Source of the DNA: Balneolales bacterium
GTDB lineage: Bacteria; Bacteroidota; Rhodothermia; Balneolales; Natronogracilivirgulaceae
Direction of reading: 5' to 3'
Length of the DNA: 45,012 nt
Assembly: GCA_007132495.1 (NCBI GenBank)
Contig: SLOL01000016.1
Span: 1 to 45,012 of the forward strand
The position numbers were made by a program, and so were the translations under genes. The stretch's first letter is position 1. Every line of letters starts with the position of its first letter. Shown in pieces: positions 1 to 8,516 of the stretch. Under the pieces are notes generated by a model. The model did no database searches. It was not told the origin of the DNA and saw nothing but the letters and a program-made list of their open reading frames with translations.

Positions 1-1254
1 ATAAAGAGTTGGTGCCTGGTTTTTATTCTGTTGACTTCAACTACACTGGCAGCCCAGGAAACAGGATGGGAAGCGAACAGCGATATCATCGAAGCGTCGG
101 AAGAGAATCGCCCGGATTTCATCTGGAGGGAGTCCGAAGTTCCGGAGTATGAGCTGCCGGATTTGCTGAAAGCCCGGGACGGCTCAACCGTTTCATCACC
201 CGAAGAGTGGTCGTCGCGTCGTTGTGAGATATTGGAACTTTTCCGCACTCATATGTTCGGCAACCGGCCGGCCGCGCCTGACCGGCTGTCTTTTCACCTG
301 GTGGAAAAAGAGGACGAAGCGCTCGAAAACCGTGCTTCCATGCGGCGCATATCAGTAACAAGTACTGTCGAAGATCGTGATCATCAGTTTGAATTGATTC
401 TCTTTTTGCCCGCTGAAGCAAAGAAACCGGTTCCGGTCTTTTTACTGATGAATAATCGCGATTCCCGTAACACGGACCCGCATCGCGGGGAGATCTCTGA
501 ATTCTGGCCGGTCGAAGAGGTGATCCGAAGAGGTTACGGAATAGCGGCTATACAAAACAATGAACTGGCGCCGGATGATACAGATCATTACCACGAGGGT
601 GTGATCCGGCTGTTTGAAGGATCGGCGGCTGAAGAGGAGCGTCCACCGGACGCCTGGGGAGCGCTTGCCGCCTGGGGTTGGGGTGCAAGCCGGGTGATGG
701 ATTATTTTGAGACCAATCCGGATGTCGATGAGTCCCGGATAGCACTTCTGGGCCATTCCAGAGGCGGTAAAGCTTCACTCTGGGCGGGTGCCGAAGATGA
801 ACGGTTTGCTCTGGTGATTTCGAATCAGTCGGGTGCCGGTGGTGCCGCCCTGAGCAGGCGTCGTTACGGGGAGACCGTTGAAGCGGTCAACCGGTTTGAA
901 CACTGGTTCAATGACCATTTCAATGCTTTTAACGATCGCGAGGATGAGCTGCCTTTCGACCAGCACATGCTTATTTCACTGCTCGCACCGCGTCCCGTCT
1001 ATATCGGAAGTGCTGATGCGGATCTGTGGGCGGATCCGAGAGGTGAGTTTCTTTCCCTGGTCCACGCTTCCGGTGCGTATGAACTCTGGAACTATCTGCC
1101 GGTTGACCCGGAACAGATGCCCGCTCTGAATACATCCGTCAATTTCGGGCATCGCGGATATCATGTTCGCTCCGGATCACATGATCTGAACATGACTGAC
1201 TGGCACCATTACATGGATTTTGCAGACGCCTTGTGGCTGCGCATCGGAAAATAG
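1..1254 (+). CDS. CE15-type glucuronoyl esterase, 5' end cut off by window
   Basis: Predicted secreted alpha/beta hydrolase of carbohydrate esterase family 15, whose members cleave the ester between 4-O-methyl-glucuronic acid on xylan and lignin alcohols. The frame is open from base 1, and its first codons read as the hydrophobic part of a signal peptide (CLVFILLTSTTLAAQ), so the true start lies upstream and the TTG at 31 is not the start. The nucleophile motif GHSRGGKASLWAG has its Ser at base 757. It is followed by the CE15-like stretches DERFALVISNQSGAGGAALS, DLWADPRGEF (acidic region) and GSHDLNMTDWHHYMDF, with the likely catalytic His at base 1180. Exact substrate is inferred from the family. 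The convergent neighbour starts reading 83 bp downstream. Confidence 0.85.
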   Translation: MKSWCLVFILLTSTTLAAQETGWEANSDIIEASEENRPDFIWRESEVPEYELPDLLKARDGSTVSSPEEWSSRRCEILELFRTHMFGNRPAAPDRLSFHLVEKEDEALENRASMRRISVTSTVEDRDHQFELILFLPAEAKKPVPVFLLMNNRDSRNTDPHRGEISEFWPVEEVIRRGYGIAAIQNNELAPDDTDHYHEGVIRLFEGSAAEEERPPDAWGALAAWGWGASRVMDYFETNPDVDESRIALLGHSRGGKASLWAGAEDERFALVISNQSGAGGAALSRRRYGETVEAVNRFEHWFNDHFNAFNDREDELPFDQHMLISLLAPRPVYIGSADADLWADPRGEFLSLVHASGAYELWNYLPVDPEQMPALNTSVNFGHRGYHVRSGSHDLNMTDWHHYMDFADALWLRIGK

Positions 1255-1337
1255 CCGGATTCAGTGATGTTCTGTCGGCGGTCTGCGGGCTTGATTGAGA
1301 GATTCCGGTTTATCATCAGATCACATTCGGCTGCCGT

Positions 1338-1853
1338 CTACTCCAAGACATCGAAATTCTGGTTAAAAGGATTCACCTCCCCTTTTTCCGTGATCCTGAT
1401 GGTGCCATACCCCGTTGTACCGTGACAGTTGTTGCAGGCGCCAACAAGAATGGCCCGTTTTTCCCGCAGTTGTTCCCAGTGTCCGGCATCCAGCGTCTCT
1501 TCCAGGTCTTCAATAACCGGTTCCAGCATGGTTTCAGTCAGCATGCCGACCGGCTGGTCATGGTAATAGAGATTGGCATCAATGAGTTCTTCAGCGGCCT
1601 CTTCCAACTCGTGCAGGTAGAAGTCGGTCAATTCGGCATTTTCCGCCTCAATGGCATAGTAGAGCTTATGAGTCTGCTGCTGCATGTTGTTCATGACCGA
1701 GTAAAGGTCCGGCTGTTGCAGTTCTGCCAGTGAATCTTCAAGCGTTGATACACGGCTCCAAAGCCAACCTGCCGTTAACAGAAGAATGACGATAAGTGCT
1801 GTCTGGACTGTAAACAGTTTTTTCATGAAGGTAATGTTATAATTGGGTTGCAT
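1338..1853 (-). CDS. membrane-anchored mono-haem cytochrome c, possibly class II (c'-like)
   Basis: 171-residue protein with an N-terminal hydrophobic segment (about residues 12-30) followed by a mostly helical, acidic domain. The single haem-attachment motif CNNCH is at residues 140-144, close to the C-terminus. One CxxCH near the end of a helical domain is the layout of class II cytochromes such as cytochrome c', so a periplasmic, membrane-tethered electron carrier or ligand-binding cytochrome is the best guess. No other haem motif is present. An alternative start at 1826 (MKKLF) would remove nine residues and give a more typical signal anchor. Neither start has a clear Shine-Dalgarno sequence. 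It is divergent from the SGNH gene, and an inverted repeat lies just upstream. Confidence 0.75.
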   Translation of the reverse strand: MQPNYNITFMKKLFTVQTALIVILLLTAGWLWSRVSTLEDSLAELQQPDLYSVMNNMQQQTHKLYYAIEAENAELTDFYLHELEEAAEELIDANLYYHDQPVGMLTETMLEPVIEDLEETLDAGHWEQLREKRAILVGACNNCHGTTGYGTIRITEKGEVNPFNQNFDVLE

Positions 1854-1958
1854 ATGGTTTTACCGATGATGGTAAAACGGGATGGAATGATATCATATAT
1901 AAAATGAATATATTAAAGGAAATACTCTACTACCACCTGTAAACAAAACCATATGCAA
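1848..1958. repeat. 14-bp inverted repeat containing both divergent start codons
   Basis: TTGCATATGGTTTT (1848-1861) and AAAACCATATGCAA (1945-1958) are perfect reverse complements. Each contains the start ATG of a divergent gene: 1853 on minus for the cytochrome, 1953 on plus for the SGNH lipoprotein. Both genes therefore begin with the same leader and second codon. The left arm overlaps the 1857-1878 inverted repeat. Function is unknown. Confidence 0.6.
1857..1878. promoter_or_regulatory. 8-bp-arm inverted repeat, candidate operator
   Basis: GTTTTACC (1857-1864), six bases, then GGTAAAAC (1871-1878) form a perfect inverted repeat. It starts four bases upstream of the annotated cytochrome start, in the divergent promoter region shared with the SGNH esterase. 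The placement suits a repressor site, or a hairpin in the leader if transcription of the minus-strand gene starts further upstream. No regulator is identified. Confidence 0.4.
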
Positions 1959-3281
1959 ATAAAGGATGCAGGTTCTCTACGGATTGCCGGGACAGCTCTG
2001 ATTGTAGCGTTATTGCTGACAACCAACTGCGGGGAGGAACAAAGCCCGGGGGATGTGGACCGGTTGCCACTATCGCCGGATGCTGACCGTTTTGATATGA
2101 CGGTGTTTCTGGATGAGGATACGGTGGCCTGGGGTGATGAACTCATAACTCTTGGAGGAGGCCGGTTGCGCTTGTTGCCCCGGGACGGGGAAGAGCTGGA
2201 GTTGAATTGGCGCGATACCGGATCGGCCGGTTTTCGCTTGACGACCAGGGAGCCATTGGATCTGACCGGTTTCCGCGAGGAGGGGGCGATATCCATGGAG
2301 ATATCTCTTGATACGTTTTCTTTGTCGGGGCTGTCTGTTGGTGTTTCCTGCGGTGACGGATGCTTGCGCTCTTTTTCGCTGAATTCCTATCTGTATGATC
2401 TGGCGGATCAGGTATCGGAAAGGCACATCGATGTACCGGACTGGCATCGCATTTCCGTACCATTATCCTGTTTTGTCAGGGAGGCCGATGATCTGTCAGA
2501 AGTTTCGGTTCCCTTGTTATTGCGTGCCGGTGGCGAAGGGGCGATTCGGGTTCGCAATATGAGTTGGGATCGTCAAGCCGGCACTTCCATAGACTGCCCG
2601 CATTACAGTAAGGCGGCCGTCACACCGGCTCCGTTGCAAGAGCACTGGTCGCGCAGCTGGTGGATGGACCGGTACCGTCAGAAACTGGAAGAATCAGGAC
2701 GGGAGTCCGCCCGGCTTGTTTTTCTCGGTAATTCCATTACCCAGGGGTGGGAAGACCAGGGCCGGGAAGTATGGGAGGAGTATTACGCTGATCGCAATGC
2801 GCTCAATCTCGGATTCAGCGGTGACCGCACTGAAAACGTGTTGTGGCGGTTGCAGCACCGGCATGTCGACGGACTTGATCCCGAACTGGTGGTCCTCATG
2901 GTCGGCACCAACAATACCGGCCATCGCCGGGACCCGCCCGGATCGACTGCGCATGGAATAGAAATGATCGTGGAAGAGTTGAAAACCCGGCTGCCGGAAT
3001 CCCGGATATTGCTGCTGGCGATATTTCCCCGCGGTTATGATCCGGATCATGAGATGCGGCAGCTGAACAACGAGGTCAATAAACGGATTAGCGGTTTCGC
3101 TGACCGGGACCGTGTCTATTATATGGATATCAACGAGGTGTTTCTGGATGAAGAAGGACAGTTGCCGGAGGAGATTATGCCCGACTACCTGCATCCCAAC
3201 GGACAGGGGTACCGGCTCTGGGCCGAAGCGATGGAGCCGATGATGCGGCAGCTGTTGCAAGAGGATGAACAGATACGGTAA
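1953..3281 (+). CDS. exported SGNH/GDSL esterase with N-terminal ExoP-like binding domain
   Basis: 442 residues in two parts. Residues 1 to about 25 form an export signal ending in LLLTTNCGEE. The Cys could be a lipidation site, although Asn before it is atypical. Residues about 40-215 resemble the galactose-binding-like domain found at the C-terminus of ExoP-type glucan hydrolases (PDWHRISVPLSCF, then VPLLLRAGGEGAIRVRNMSW). Residues about 250-435 are an SGNH hydrolase of the PAF-acetylhydrolase-like kind: block I GNSIT with Ser261, NLGFSGDRTENVLWRL, block III GTNN with Asn320, and block V DYLHPNG with Asp411 and His414. It likely removes acetyl or other acyl groups from a polysaccharide at the cell surface. 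The DUF2235 gene follows 46 bp later and may be co-transcribed. Confidence 0.85.
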   Translation: MQIKDAGSLRIAGTALIVALLLTTNCGEEQSPGDVDRLPLSPDADRFDMTVFLDEDTVAWGDELITLGGGRLRLLPRDGEELELNWRDTGSAGFRLTTREPLDLTGFREEGAISMEISLDTFSLSGLSVGVSCGDGCLRSFSLNSYLYDLADQVSERHIDVPDWHRISVPLSCFVREADDLSEVSVPLLLRAGGEGAIRVRNMSWDRQAGTSIDCPHYSKAAVTPAPLQEHWSRSWWMDRYRQKLEESGRESARLVFLGNSITQGWEDQGREVWEEYYADRNALNLGFSGDRTENVLWRLQHRHVDGLDPELVVLMVGTNNTGHRRDPPGSTAHGIEMIVEELKTRLPESRILLLAIFPRGYDPDHEMRQLNNEVNKRISGFADRDRVYYMDINEVFLDEEGQLPEEIMPDYLHPNGQGYRLWAEAMEPMMRQLLQEDEQIR

Positions 3282-3327
3282 ATTGTCCCAATACCCAGAC
3301 TACCCAAAACAAACCGGGAGATATCGT

Positions 3328-4368
3328 ATGGCAAAAAATATCATCGTTTCTTATGACGGAACCGGTCAGGAGGGCGGACGCCGCCAAAATACCAACATCT
3401 ACAAGATGTTCAATATGATTCTGGACCGTTCGCCGGAGCAAGTGGTTTTTTATGCTCCGGGAGTCGGGACGGATGTCCATAAAATTACCGGGAATATCGG
3501 TGGTCTCGGTATTTCGCAAAATATCAAGGCCGGCTACCGTTTCATTTTTGACCATTTTGAAGCCGGTGACCGGATATTTTTGATGGGATTCAGCCGGGGT
3601 GCCGCAACCGTCAGGAGTCTCTCCAGTTTTATTCACTATTTTGGAATTTTACCCCAGGCGCGTCCAGAATTGATCGAATGGGCTTATCGCATTTATGAAA
3701 TTCGTGATCCGGATAAACGCAAAAAGCGGGCCGATGAATTCATAGCGAAAAACCGGACCATGTGGACCACCGTCCGGTTTCTGGGGTGTTACGATACGGT
3801 AGCAGCGTTGGGTTTGCCGTCACCGACACTGAGTGTGCTGCTTGACGGTTTTCCGCTTTTCCGGCACCAATTCCACGATTTCCGGCTGAGTAAAAGTGTG
3901 GAGAACGCCTATCAGGCACTGGCGATTGATGACGAACGCCGGACGTTTCACCCTGTTTTGTGGGATCGTCAGGCTGAACCGGGGCAGACCATCAAACAGG
4001 TATGGTTTTGCGGAATGCATACGGATGTCGGCGGGGGATACCCGCAACAGGAGCTGTCGGATATCCCGCTGGTATGGCTTATACAGCAGGCGATGAAACA
4101 TGGATTGCTGATCTATCCGAAACATAAAGTCAGGATACAGGAAAATGCGGACGGCCACATGCACAACTCCCGGGGAACCTGGCTCACAAAGTGGTATCGC
4201 CGGCAGAGGCGATTTTGGCCGGATGGGCGGGATGATAAACCGGTCGTGCACCGGAGCGTGCTGGAGCGGAGTAAAAATGAATCAAATGGCGATGATCCTC
4301 CGTACAGCCCCTGGATTCTGGATCATGACTACGAAGTAGAGGAGTGGGTGCGTTATGAGGATGGATAA
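3328..4368 (+). CDS. DUF2235 alpha/beta hydrolase
   Basis: 346-residue protein of the DUF2235 family, the fold shared with type VI secretion phospholipase effectors of the Tle1 kind. It opens with a beta-strand and DGT motif (KNIIVSYDGTGQEGG), then VVFYAPGVGTD, and has the nucleophile elbow GFSRGA with Ser89. Further conserved-looking pieces are FLGCYDTVAALG and CGMHTDVGGGYP, the latter resembling the Asp-containing loop of the family. The ATG at 3328 was chosen because GGGAG precedes it by about 7 bases. The frame extends to 3265, but that start would overlap the SGNH gene. There is no signal peptide, so it is probably cytoplasmic. No VgrG, PAAR or immunity gene is adjacent, so an effector role is not supported. 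Substrate unknown. Confidence 0.8.
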   Translation: MAKNIIVSYDGTGQEGGRRQNTNIYKMFNMILDRSPEQVVFYAPGVGTDVHKITGNIGGLGISQNIKAGYRFIFDHFEAGDRIFLMGFSRGAATVRSLSSFIHYFGILPQARPELIEWAYRIYEIRDPDKRKKRADEFIAKNRTMWTTVRFLGCYDTVAALGLPSPTLSVLLDGFPLFRHQFHDFRLSKSVENAYQALAIDDERRTFHPVLWDRQAEPGQTIKQVWFCGMHTDVGGGYPQQELSDIPLVWLIQQAMKHGLLIYPKHKVRIQENADGHMHNSRGTWLTKWYRRQRRFWPDGRDDKPVVHRSVLERSKNESNGDDPPYSPWILDHDYEVEEWVRYEDG

Positions 4369-4490
4369 GGAGTTTCCAGTAAAACAGACGTGGACTAATC
4401 GTGTAAAATGCAGTGGTGATCCGGATGGAAAAGATCCCGGAAAGCAGGAACAAATCGGACCGACATGCAAATACGAAAGGCGAGTCAGTG

Positions 4491-5216
4491 ATGGCCAACC
4501 GTGATACCGAAGTCAGCTGGGGTGTGATTGGAGCAGGCGATGTCTGCCGGAAAAAAAGCGCCCCGGCCATGAACAAGATTCCCCGGTCGCGCATGGTTGC
4601 GGTCATGCGCCGCAATGGGGCAAAGGCGAGGGCCCGCACTTACCGGGAGTGCCGGGAAATGGTCACGGCTTGTGAGCAGGCCGGGATTCCCCTTTTTGTC
4701 GCCTATTACCGCCGCATGCTTCCCAACTACCGCAAGATCAAGGAACTGGTCGATAATGGCACGATCGGCCGGATACGCCATGTACAGATCCGCATGAACA
4801 AAATGTTGCGTCCGGAAACCGACACGGATCCGGGAAACTGGCGGGTGGATCCTGGTCAGGCCGGCGGCGGATATTTCTATGATCTTGGCTCACATCAGCT
4901 CGATTTTCTGGACTACCTGCTGGGCCCTGTCATGGAAGCGCGTGGGTTCTCCGCCAACCAGGCCGGTCTGTATAAAGCTGAAGATATGGTCACCGGATCG
5001 GAAGCAGACCTTGAATATGGTCCGGAAATGGATGGCCTGAAGACATTGCGGTTCCGGTTCGAAATGCCTGAACATATCCAGCAGCCGTTCATCGAGACCA
5101 TAGTGAGTCAGCTGCTCGGTGACAAAGCGGAAGATGGCCGAAGCATCCGTAGTCCGAGTACCGGGGTCACGGCAGCGCGAACCAACCGGGTTATGGAGCA
5201 GTTATGCAGCTCCTGA
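4491..5216 (+). pseudogene. Gfo/Idh/MocA-family oxidoreductase with large internal deletions
   Basis: The start reads as a normal NAD(P)-binding N-terminus (VSWGVIGAGDVCRKKSAPAM, then SRMVAVMRRNGAKARA). It jumps directly to ARTYRECREMVTACEQAG, which in relatives lies beyond the Rossmann fold. About 55-60 residues are missing, including the usual EKP motif of the active and cofactor site. A second shortening occurs around residues 185-205, where KAEDMVTGSEADLEYG runs into a truncated beta-sheet. The total is 241 residues against the family's usual 320-350. The frame stays open, so the deletions are in-frame or recent. A functional dehydrogenase is unlikely, though a shortened protein could be made. 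The ATG at 4491 follows a weak AAGGCGAG site; an upstream in-frame ATG at 4413 lacks family similarity. Confidence 0.7.
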
Positions 5217-5270
5217 AACCGTTGGAAATATCGAATTGCTGAAAAAAAAACACCATATCTGTAGTTGATT

Positions 5271-6038
5271 ATGGGGGATCGGCAAAAACAGAACAAACTG
5301 ACGGTTACCCTGCGCTTTTATGAGGAACTCAACGATTTTCTGAATCCGGGTCGGCGTAACAGTGAGTTTGAACGGCAGTTACCGGAAACCACCTCGGTTA
5401 AAGATCTGATCGAGGGATGTCAGGTTCCGCACACCGAAGTCGATATGATCCTGGTGAACGGAGAGTCGTCCGGTTTTGATCGGCTCGTGCGTGACGGCGA
5501 CCGGGTGAGTGTTTATCCGGTATTTGAGTCGCTGGATATTTCTTCGGCTACACGATTGCAAGAGCGTCCGTTGCGGGACCCGCGCTTTTTGGCGGATGTG
5601 AACCTCGGGAAGCTGGCTAGATATCTCCGGATGGCAGGTTTTGACACCTCGTACCGAAACGATGCCCGCGATGAAGAGCTCGCTGAACAGATGATCCGGG
5701 AGAATCGGACCCTTCTAACCCGGGACCGGCGTCTGTTGATGCGTCGGGTGGTGGAAAAAGGATATCTGGTGCGTTCAGATCGCCCTGTTGACCAGCTTGA
5801 GGAGGTGATGCGGAGATTCGACCTTGCCGGAAAGGTGGCACCTTTCACGCGATGCATGCACTGCAATGGGCTGCTATGCCCCGTCCCCAAAGAGGAGGTA
5901 ACGCAACGGTTGCGTCCGCTTACCCGGAAGTATTATGACAGCTTTTCCCAATGCCGTCAATGCGAACGGGTTTACTGGAAAGGGTCTCATCGCGACCGGA
6001 TCGACCCCAGAGTGCAGGTTCTCCTGGGGATGTCATAA
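5271..6038 (+). CDS. Mut7-C RNase with N-terminal ubiquitin-like domain
   Basis: 255-residue two-domain protein. Residues about 8-90 are a beta-grasp domain of the Ub-Mut7C kind, related to MoaD/ThiS (LTVTLRFYEELNDFLN, MILVNGESSGFDRLVRDGDRVSVYP). Residues about 98-250 are the Mut7-C PIN-like RNase domain (RFLADVNLGKLARYLRMAGFD, LLTRDRRLLMRR). The C-terminal zinc ribbon has Cys195/Cys198 (CMHC) and Cys228/Cys231 (CRQC). The family is predicted to act on RNA, but its substrate is not established. TTG at 5265 is an alternative start two codons upstream. The gene stands alone, with a short A-rich spacer before it. Confidence 0.85.
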   Translation: MGDRQKQNKLTVTLRFYEELNDFLNPGRRNSEFERQLPETTSVKDLIEGCQVPHTEVDMILVNGESSGFDRLVRDGDRVSVYPVFESLDISSATRLQERPLRDPRFLADVNLGKLARYLRMAGFDTSYRNDARDEELAEQMIRENRTLLTRDRRLLMRRVVEKGYLVRSDRPVDQLEEVMRRFDLAGKVAPFTRCMHCNGLLCPVPKEEVTQRLRPLTRKYYDSFSQCRQCERVYWKGSHRDRIDPRVQVLLGMS

Positions 6039-6078
6039 CAGGATTTTGATACTACTTATGAAGTTCTTTTTTTAGTAA

Positions 6079-6136
6079 TGAGACATCTCATCTCTTTGAA
6101 ACAGTCATTTAAAGTTCTATTATTGTAAAAACAATA
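6079..6136. repeat. two short inverted repeats after the Mut7-C gene
   Basis: TGAGA-ca-TCTCA (6079-6090) and TATTGT-aaaa-ACAATA (6121-6136) lie in the AT-rich spacer between the RNase gene and the outer-membrane protein gene. Neither is followed by a clear T-run on the plus strand, so calling them terminators would be weak. They could be operator half-sites. Confidence 0.3.
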
Positions 6137-6186
6137 GTAAAAACGGTTTTGATCATTCATTGACGTTCAAAGGGCTCCGTGCCTGC

Positions 6187-6203
6187 TCCGGATATTATCC
6201 GGA
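6187..6203. promoter_or_regulatory. 17-bp palindrome upstream of outer-membrane protein gene
   Basis: TCCGGATA-t-TATCCGGA is a perfect inverted repeat with 8-bp arms and a single central base. It ends 43 bp before the start codon of the beta-barrel gene at 6247. Position and symmetry suit a dimeric repressor site; a short hairpin in the 5' leader is the alternative. Confidence 0.4.
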
Positions 6204-6246
6204 ATCAGACCGTGCCCCTTCCCCACAATGTAAACTCCTTTCAGCC

Positions 6247-6723
6247 ATGAAAAAAACAATTCTGACCTATCTGCTTTTAACCACCCTTCTGATTTGTGTT
6301 AATTTGTCACATGCCCAGGATCGAAGTTTTAGCCTTGGTACGGCACTGGGCGGTCCGGACGGCCTCAGCTACAAACTCTGGCTGGATGACACGTCGGCAC
6401 TGACCGGACTGGTCTCCTTTGCAATTTCGGAACACAACTCCCGCTTCTATACCCATCTCGATTACCATCAGCACAAGTTCTATGACGAGCTTGACTGGGA
6501 AGAAGGTCGCGTTTATTACTATTATGGGGGAGGAATTGGCTACCAGTGGCTTGAATGGAGCGGTGATGATCTGGTAACCTTGCGTCTGCCCTCCGGCCTG
6601 GGTTTTGATTTCCATGATTTACCGTTTGAAGGGTATCTGGAACTTGCTCCCACTTTTAATATTGCCCCGGAGTTCCGGTTTTCATTTGTAGGAAATTTCG
6701 GATTCCGATTTTATATGAATTGA
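6247..6723 (+). CDS. small outer-membrane beta-barrel protein, unknown function
   Basis: 158 residues. The signal peptide is clear: MKKTILTYLLLTTLLICVNL with predicted cleavage after SHA. The mature part is made of alternating aromatic and polar strands (VYYYYGGGIGYQWLEW, FRFSFVGNFGFRFYMN) and ends close to an aromatic residue, as expected for a barrel folded into the outer membrane. No specific family was recognised. A longer frame begins at 6160, but only the start at 6247 gives an N-terminal signal peptide. No strong Shine-Dalgarno is visible. The gene is preceded by a palindrome at 6187 and appears monocistronic. Confidence 0.75.
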   Translation: MKKTILTYLLLTTLLICVNLSHAQDRSFSLGTALGGPDGLSYKLWLDDTSALTGLVSFAISEHNSRFYTHLDYHQHKFYDELDWEEGRVYYYYGGGIGYQWLEWSGDDLVTLRLPSGLGFDFHDLPFEGYLELAPTFNIAPEFRFSFVGNFGFRFYMN

Positions 6724-6952
6724 ATTTCCACGCTTCAGCGGATTAACCGAAGCCGTTTATTTGATGAGAAGTTTTGCAAAACACTGTAATACTAAGGGAG
6801 GTTTTAAACAGGACTTTAAATGGTGACGTCAGGCCGGGTAACAGCATAAAATCATATACGTATTTATATTATTACCCTTGAACTGTTTTTTATATATTAT
6901 GCGATAATTAATGACGATGTATTGTATATGGTATTGGGTGTAATATGATAAT

Positions 6953-8479
6953 ATGAAAATTAAAAAAAACCATTCGGATACACTTGGAGAAGAAATTGAA
7001 GAAATTATCCGGAAACGGGAGAGTGAAAAGCTAACAGAAGAAGTTAACAGGGAGCATGTACTTGATGTATTGAAACATGCTCGAAGCAGGCTGGCCACAG
7101 CTGCTGAAAAGGATAATATCTACCGCCTTGTTGCTGACCATGCTCACAACCTCGGTTATCTGCTGTCCGGTGACGGAGAAAAAGTGTTATATATAACTCC
7201 TTCATGCAGGCGTATAACCGGGTACCATCCCGAAGAATTCTACAAAAATCCCCGGTTATTGACTGAAATTATTCATCCGGATGATATTTCCCTGATCAAT
7301 AAGAGAATGAATCAGGCTTTTGCGAAAGCGGAATTTCGCATCATCAGAAAAGATGGAGAAATCCGGTGGATCGCATACAACAGTCACAAAATTTACGATG
7401 AAGATGGCACCTGCGCCGGAATTCGTGTTAGTAACAGGGATATTACGGATCAGAAACAGGCCGAAGAAAAGCTTCGGGAAACCGAGCAAAAGTTGCGCGA
7501 TATCATTGAACACAGTACCAACCTGTTCTACAGTCATACGCCGGATCATCAACTGACTTTTATAAGTCCGCAATCCGTCAATTTCCTCGGGTACAATTCC
7601 GAAGAAGCCGCAATGAAATGGACGCAGTTGCTGACGGAGCATCCGGCGAACAAAAGGGGATATGAATTCACACGGCGTGCCATTGATACCGGCCAAAAGC
7701 AGCCCCCCTATGAATTGCAACTGAAGAAAAAAAATGGCGATACTTTCTGGGTTGAAGTTAATGAAGCACCGGTGGTAAAAGACGGCAAGACGGTATCAGT
7801 TGTTGGAGCGCTAACCGATATTACCGACCGGAAAGAGGCTAATGACCTCCTTCGCAAATCTCTTAAAGAAAAGGAGGTGCTGCTGACCGAGATTCATCAC
7901 CGTGTTAAAAACAATATGGCCGTCATATCGGGCATGTTGTCGCTGGAAGCCGAACAACAGCAGGATTCTCAGGTTAAACACCCGCTGCTGAAGAGCGAAA
8001 GTCGAATCCGCTCTATGGCTTTGATTCATGACCAGCTGTATCAACACGAATCCTTTGCGGAAATCGAGTTCGGTTCATATATGAGAGAACTGACGGACAG
8101 GATTTACAAGCATTATTTGAGTGAAGAAACTGCGATTCAGATTGACATAGATGCCGAAGAGGTGTTCATGGATATCACACGTGCCGTACCTTGTGGTTTG
8201 CTGCTTAACGAATTGTTGACCAACGGATTTAAACATGCTTTTCCTTACCGGCCTGAAGGCATGATCCGTCTTGGCCTGCACAATAAAAACGGAAATAACA
8301 TACTGCAGTATAAAGATGACGGCGTAGGTCTGCCGGATAGTGTTGTGAATGAAATCAACTCCGGCCAATCCAGGAGCCTGGGAATGAATCTGATCAATGG
8401 TCTGGCGCAACAGCTGGGCGGAACAATTACTGCCGATAACCGTGAAGGTACCATCCTTGAAGTTTCTTTTGCTGTATAG
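6953..8479 (+). CDS. PAS-PAS-HisKA_2 sensor histidine kinase
   Basis: 508-residue kinase without transmembrane segments. After a charged coiled N-terminus (residues 1-50) come two PAS/PAC modules: about 55-170 (ends VSNRDITDQKQAEEKL) and about 180-300 (ends VVGALTDITDRKEAN). The dimerisation and phospho-acceptor segment is of the HisKA_2 type, EIHHRVKNNMAVISGML, with the acceptor His at about residue 316. The ATPase domain shows an N-box NELLTNGFKHAF (about 419-430) and a glycine-rich GLPDS / SLGMNLINGLAQQLGG region. It probably senses a cytoplasmic or diffusible signal. No response regulator is adjacent, so its partner is unknown. The leader before the ATG is very AT-rich. Confidence 0.9.
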   Translation: MKIKKNHSDTLGEEIEEIIRKRESEKLTEEVNREHVLDVLKHARSRLATAAEKDNIYRLVADHAHNLGYLLSGDGEKVLYITPSCRRITGYHPEEFYKNPRLLTEIIHPDDISLINKRMNQAFAKAEFRIIRKDGEIRWIAYNSHKIYDEDGTCAGIRVSNRDITDQKQAEEKLRETEQKLRDIIEHSTNLFYSHTPDHQLTFISPQSVNFLGYNSEEAAMKWTQLLTEHPANKRGYEFTRRAIDTGQKQPPYELQLKKKNGDTFWVEVNEAPVVKDGKTVSVVGALTDITDRKEANDLLRKSLKEKEVLLTEIHHRVKNNMAVISGMLSLEAEQQQDSQVKHPLLKSESRIRSMALIHDQLYQHESFAEIEFGSYMRELTDRIYKHYLSEETAIQIDIDAEEVFMDITRAVPCGLLLNELLTNGFKHAFPYRPEGMIRLGLHNKNGNNILQYKDDGVGLPDSVVNEINSGQSRSLGMNLINGLAQQLGGTITADNREGTILEVSFAV

Positions 8480-8516
8480 GACGGCACCTCCTTTCCATCC
8501 GCTTGCCAGTCTATGA

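Noticed and set aside
3265-3327. Longer N-terminus for the DUF2235 gene
   Set aside because: The extra 21 residues overlap the SGNH gene's 3' end, lack family similarity and no ribosome-binding site precedes them, while one precedes 3328.
3328-4368. Type VI secretion phospholipase effector
   Set aside because: The fold is shared with Tle1 effectors, but no VgrG, PAAR, adaptor or immunity gene is near.
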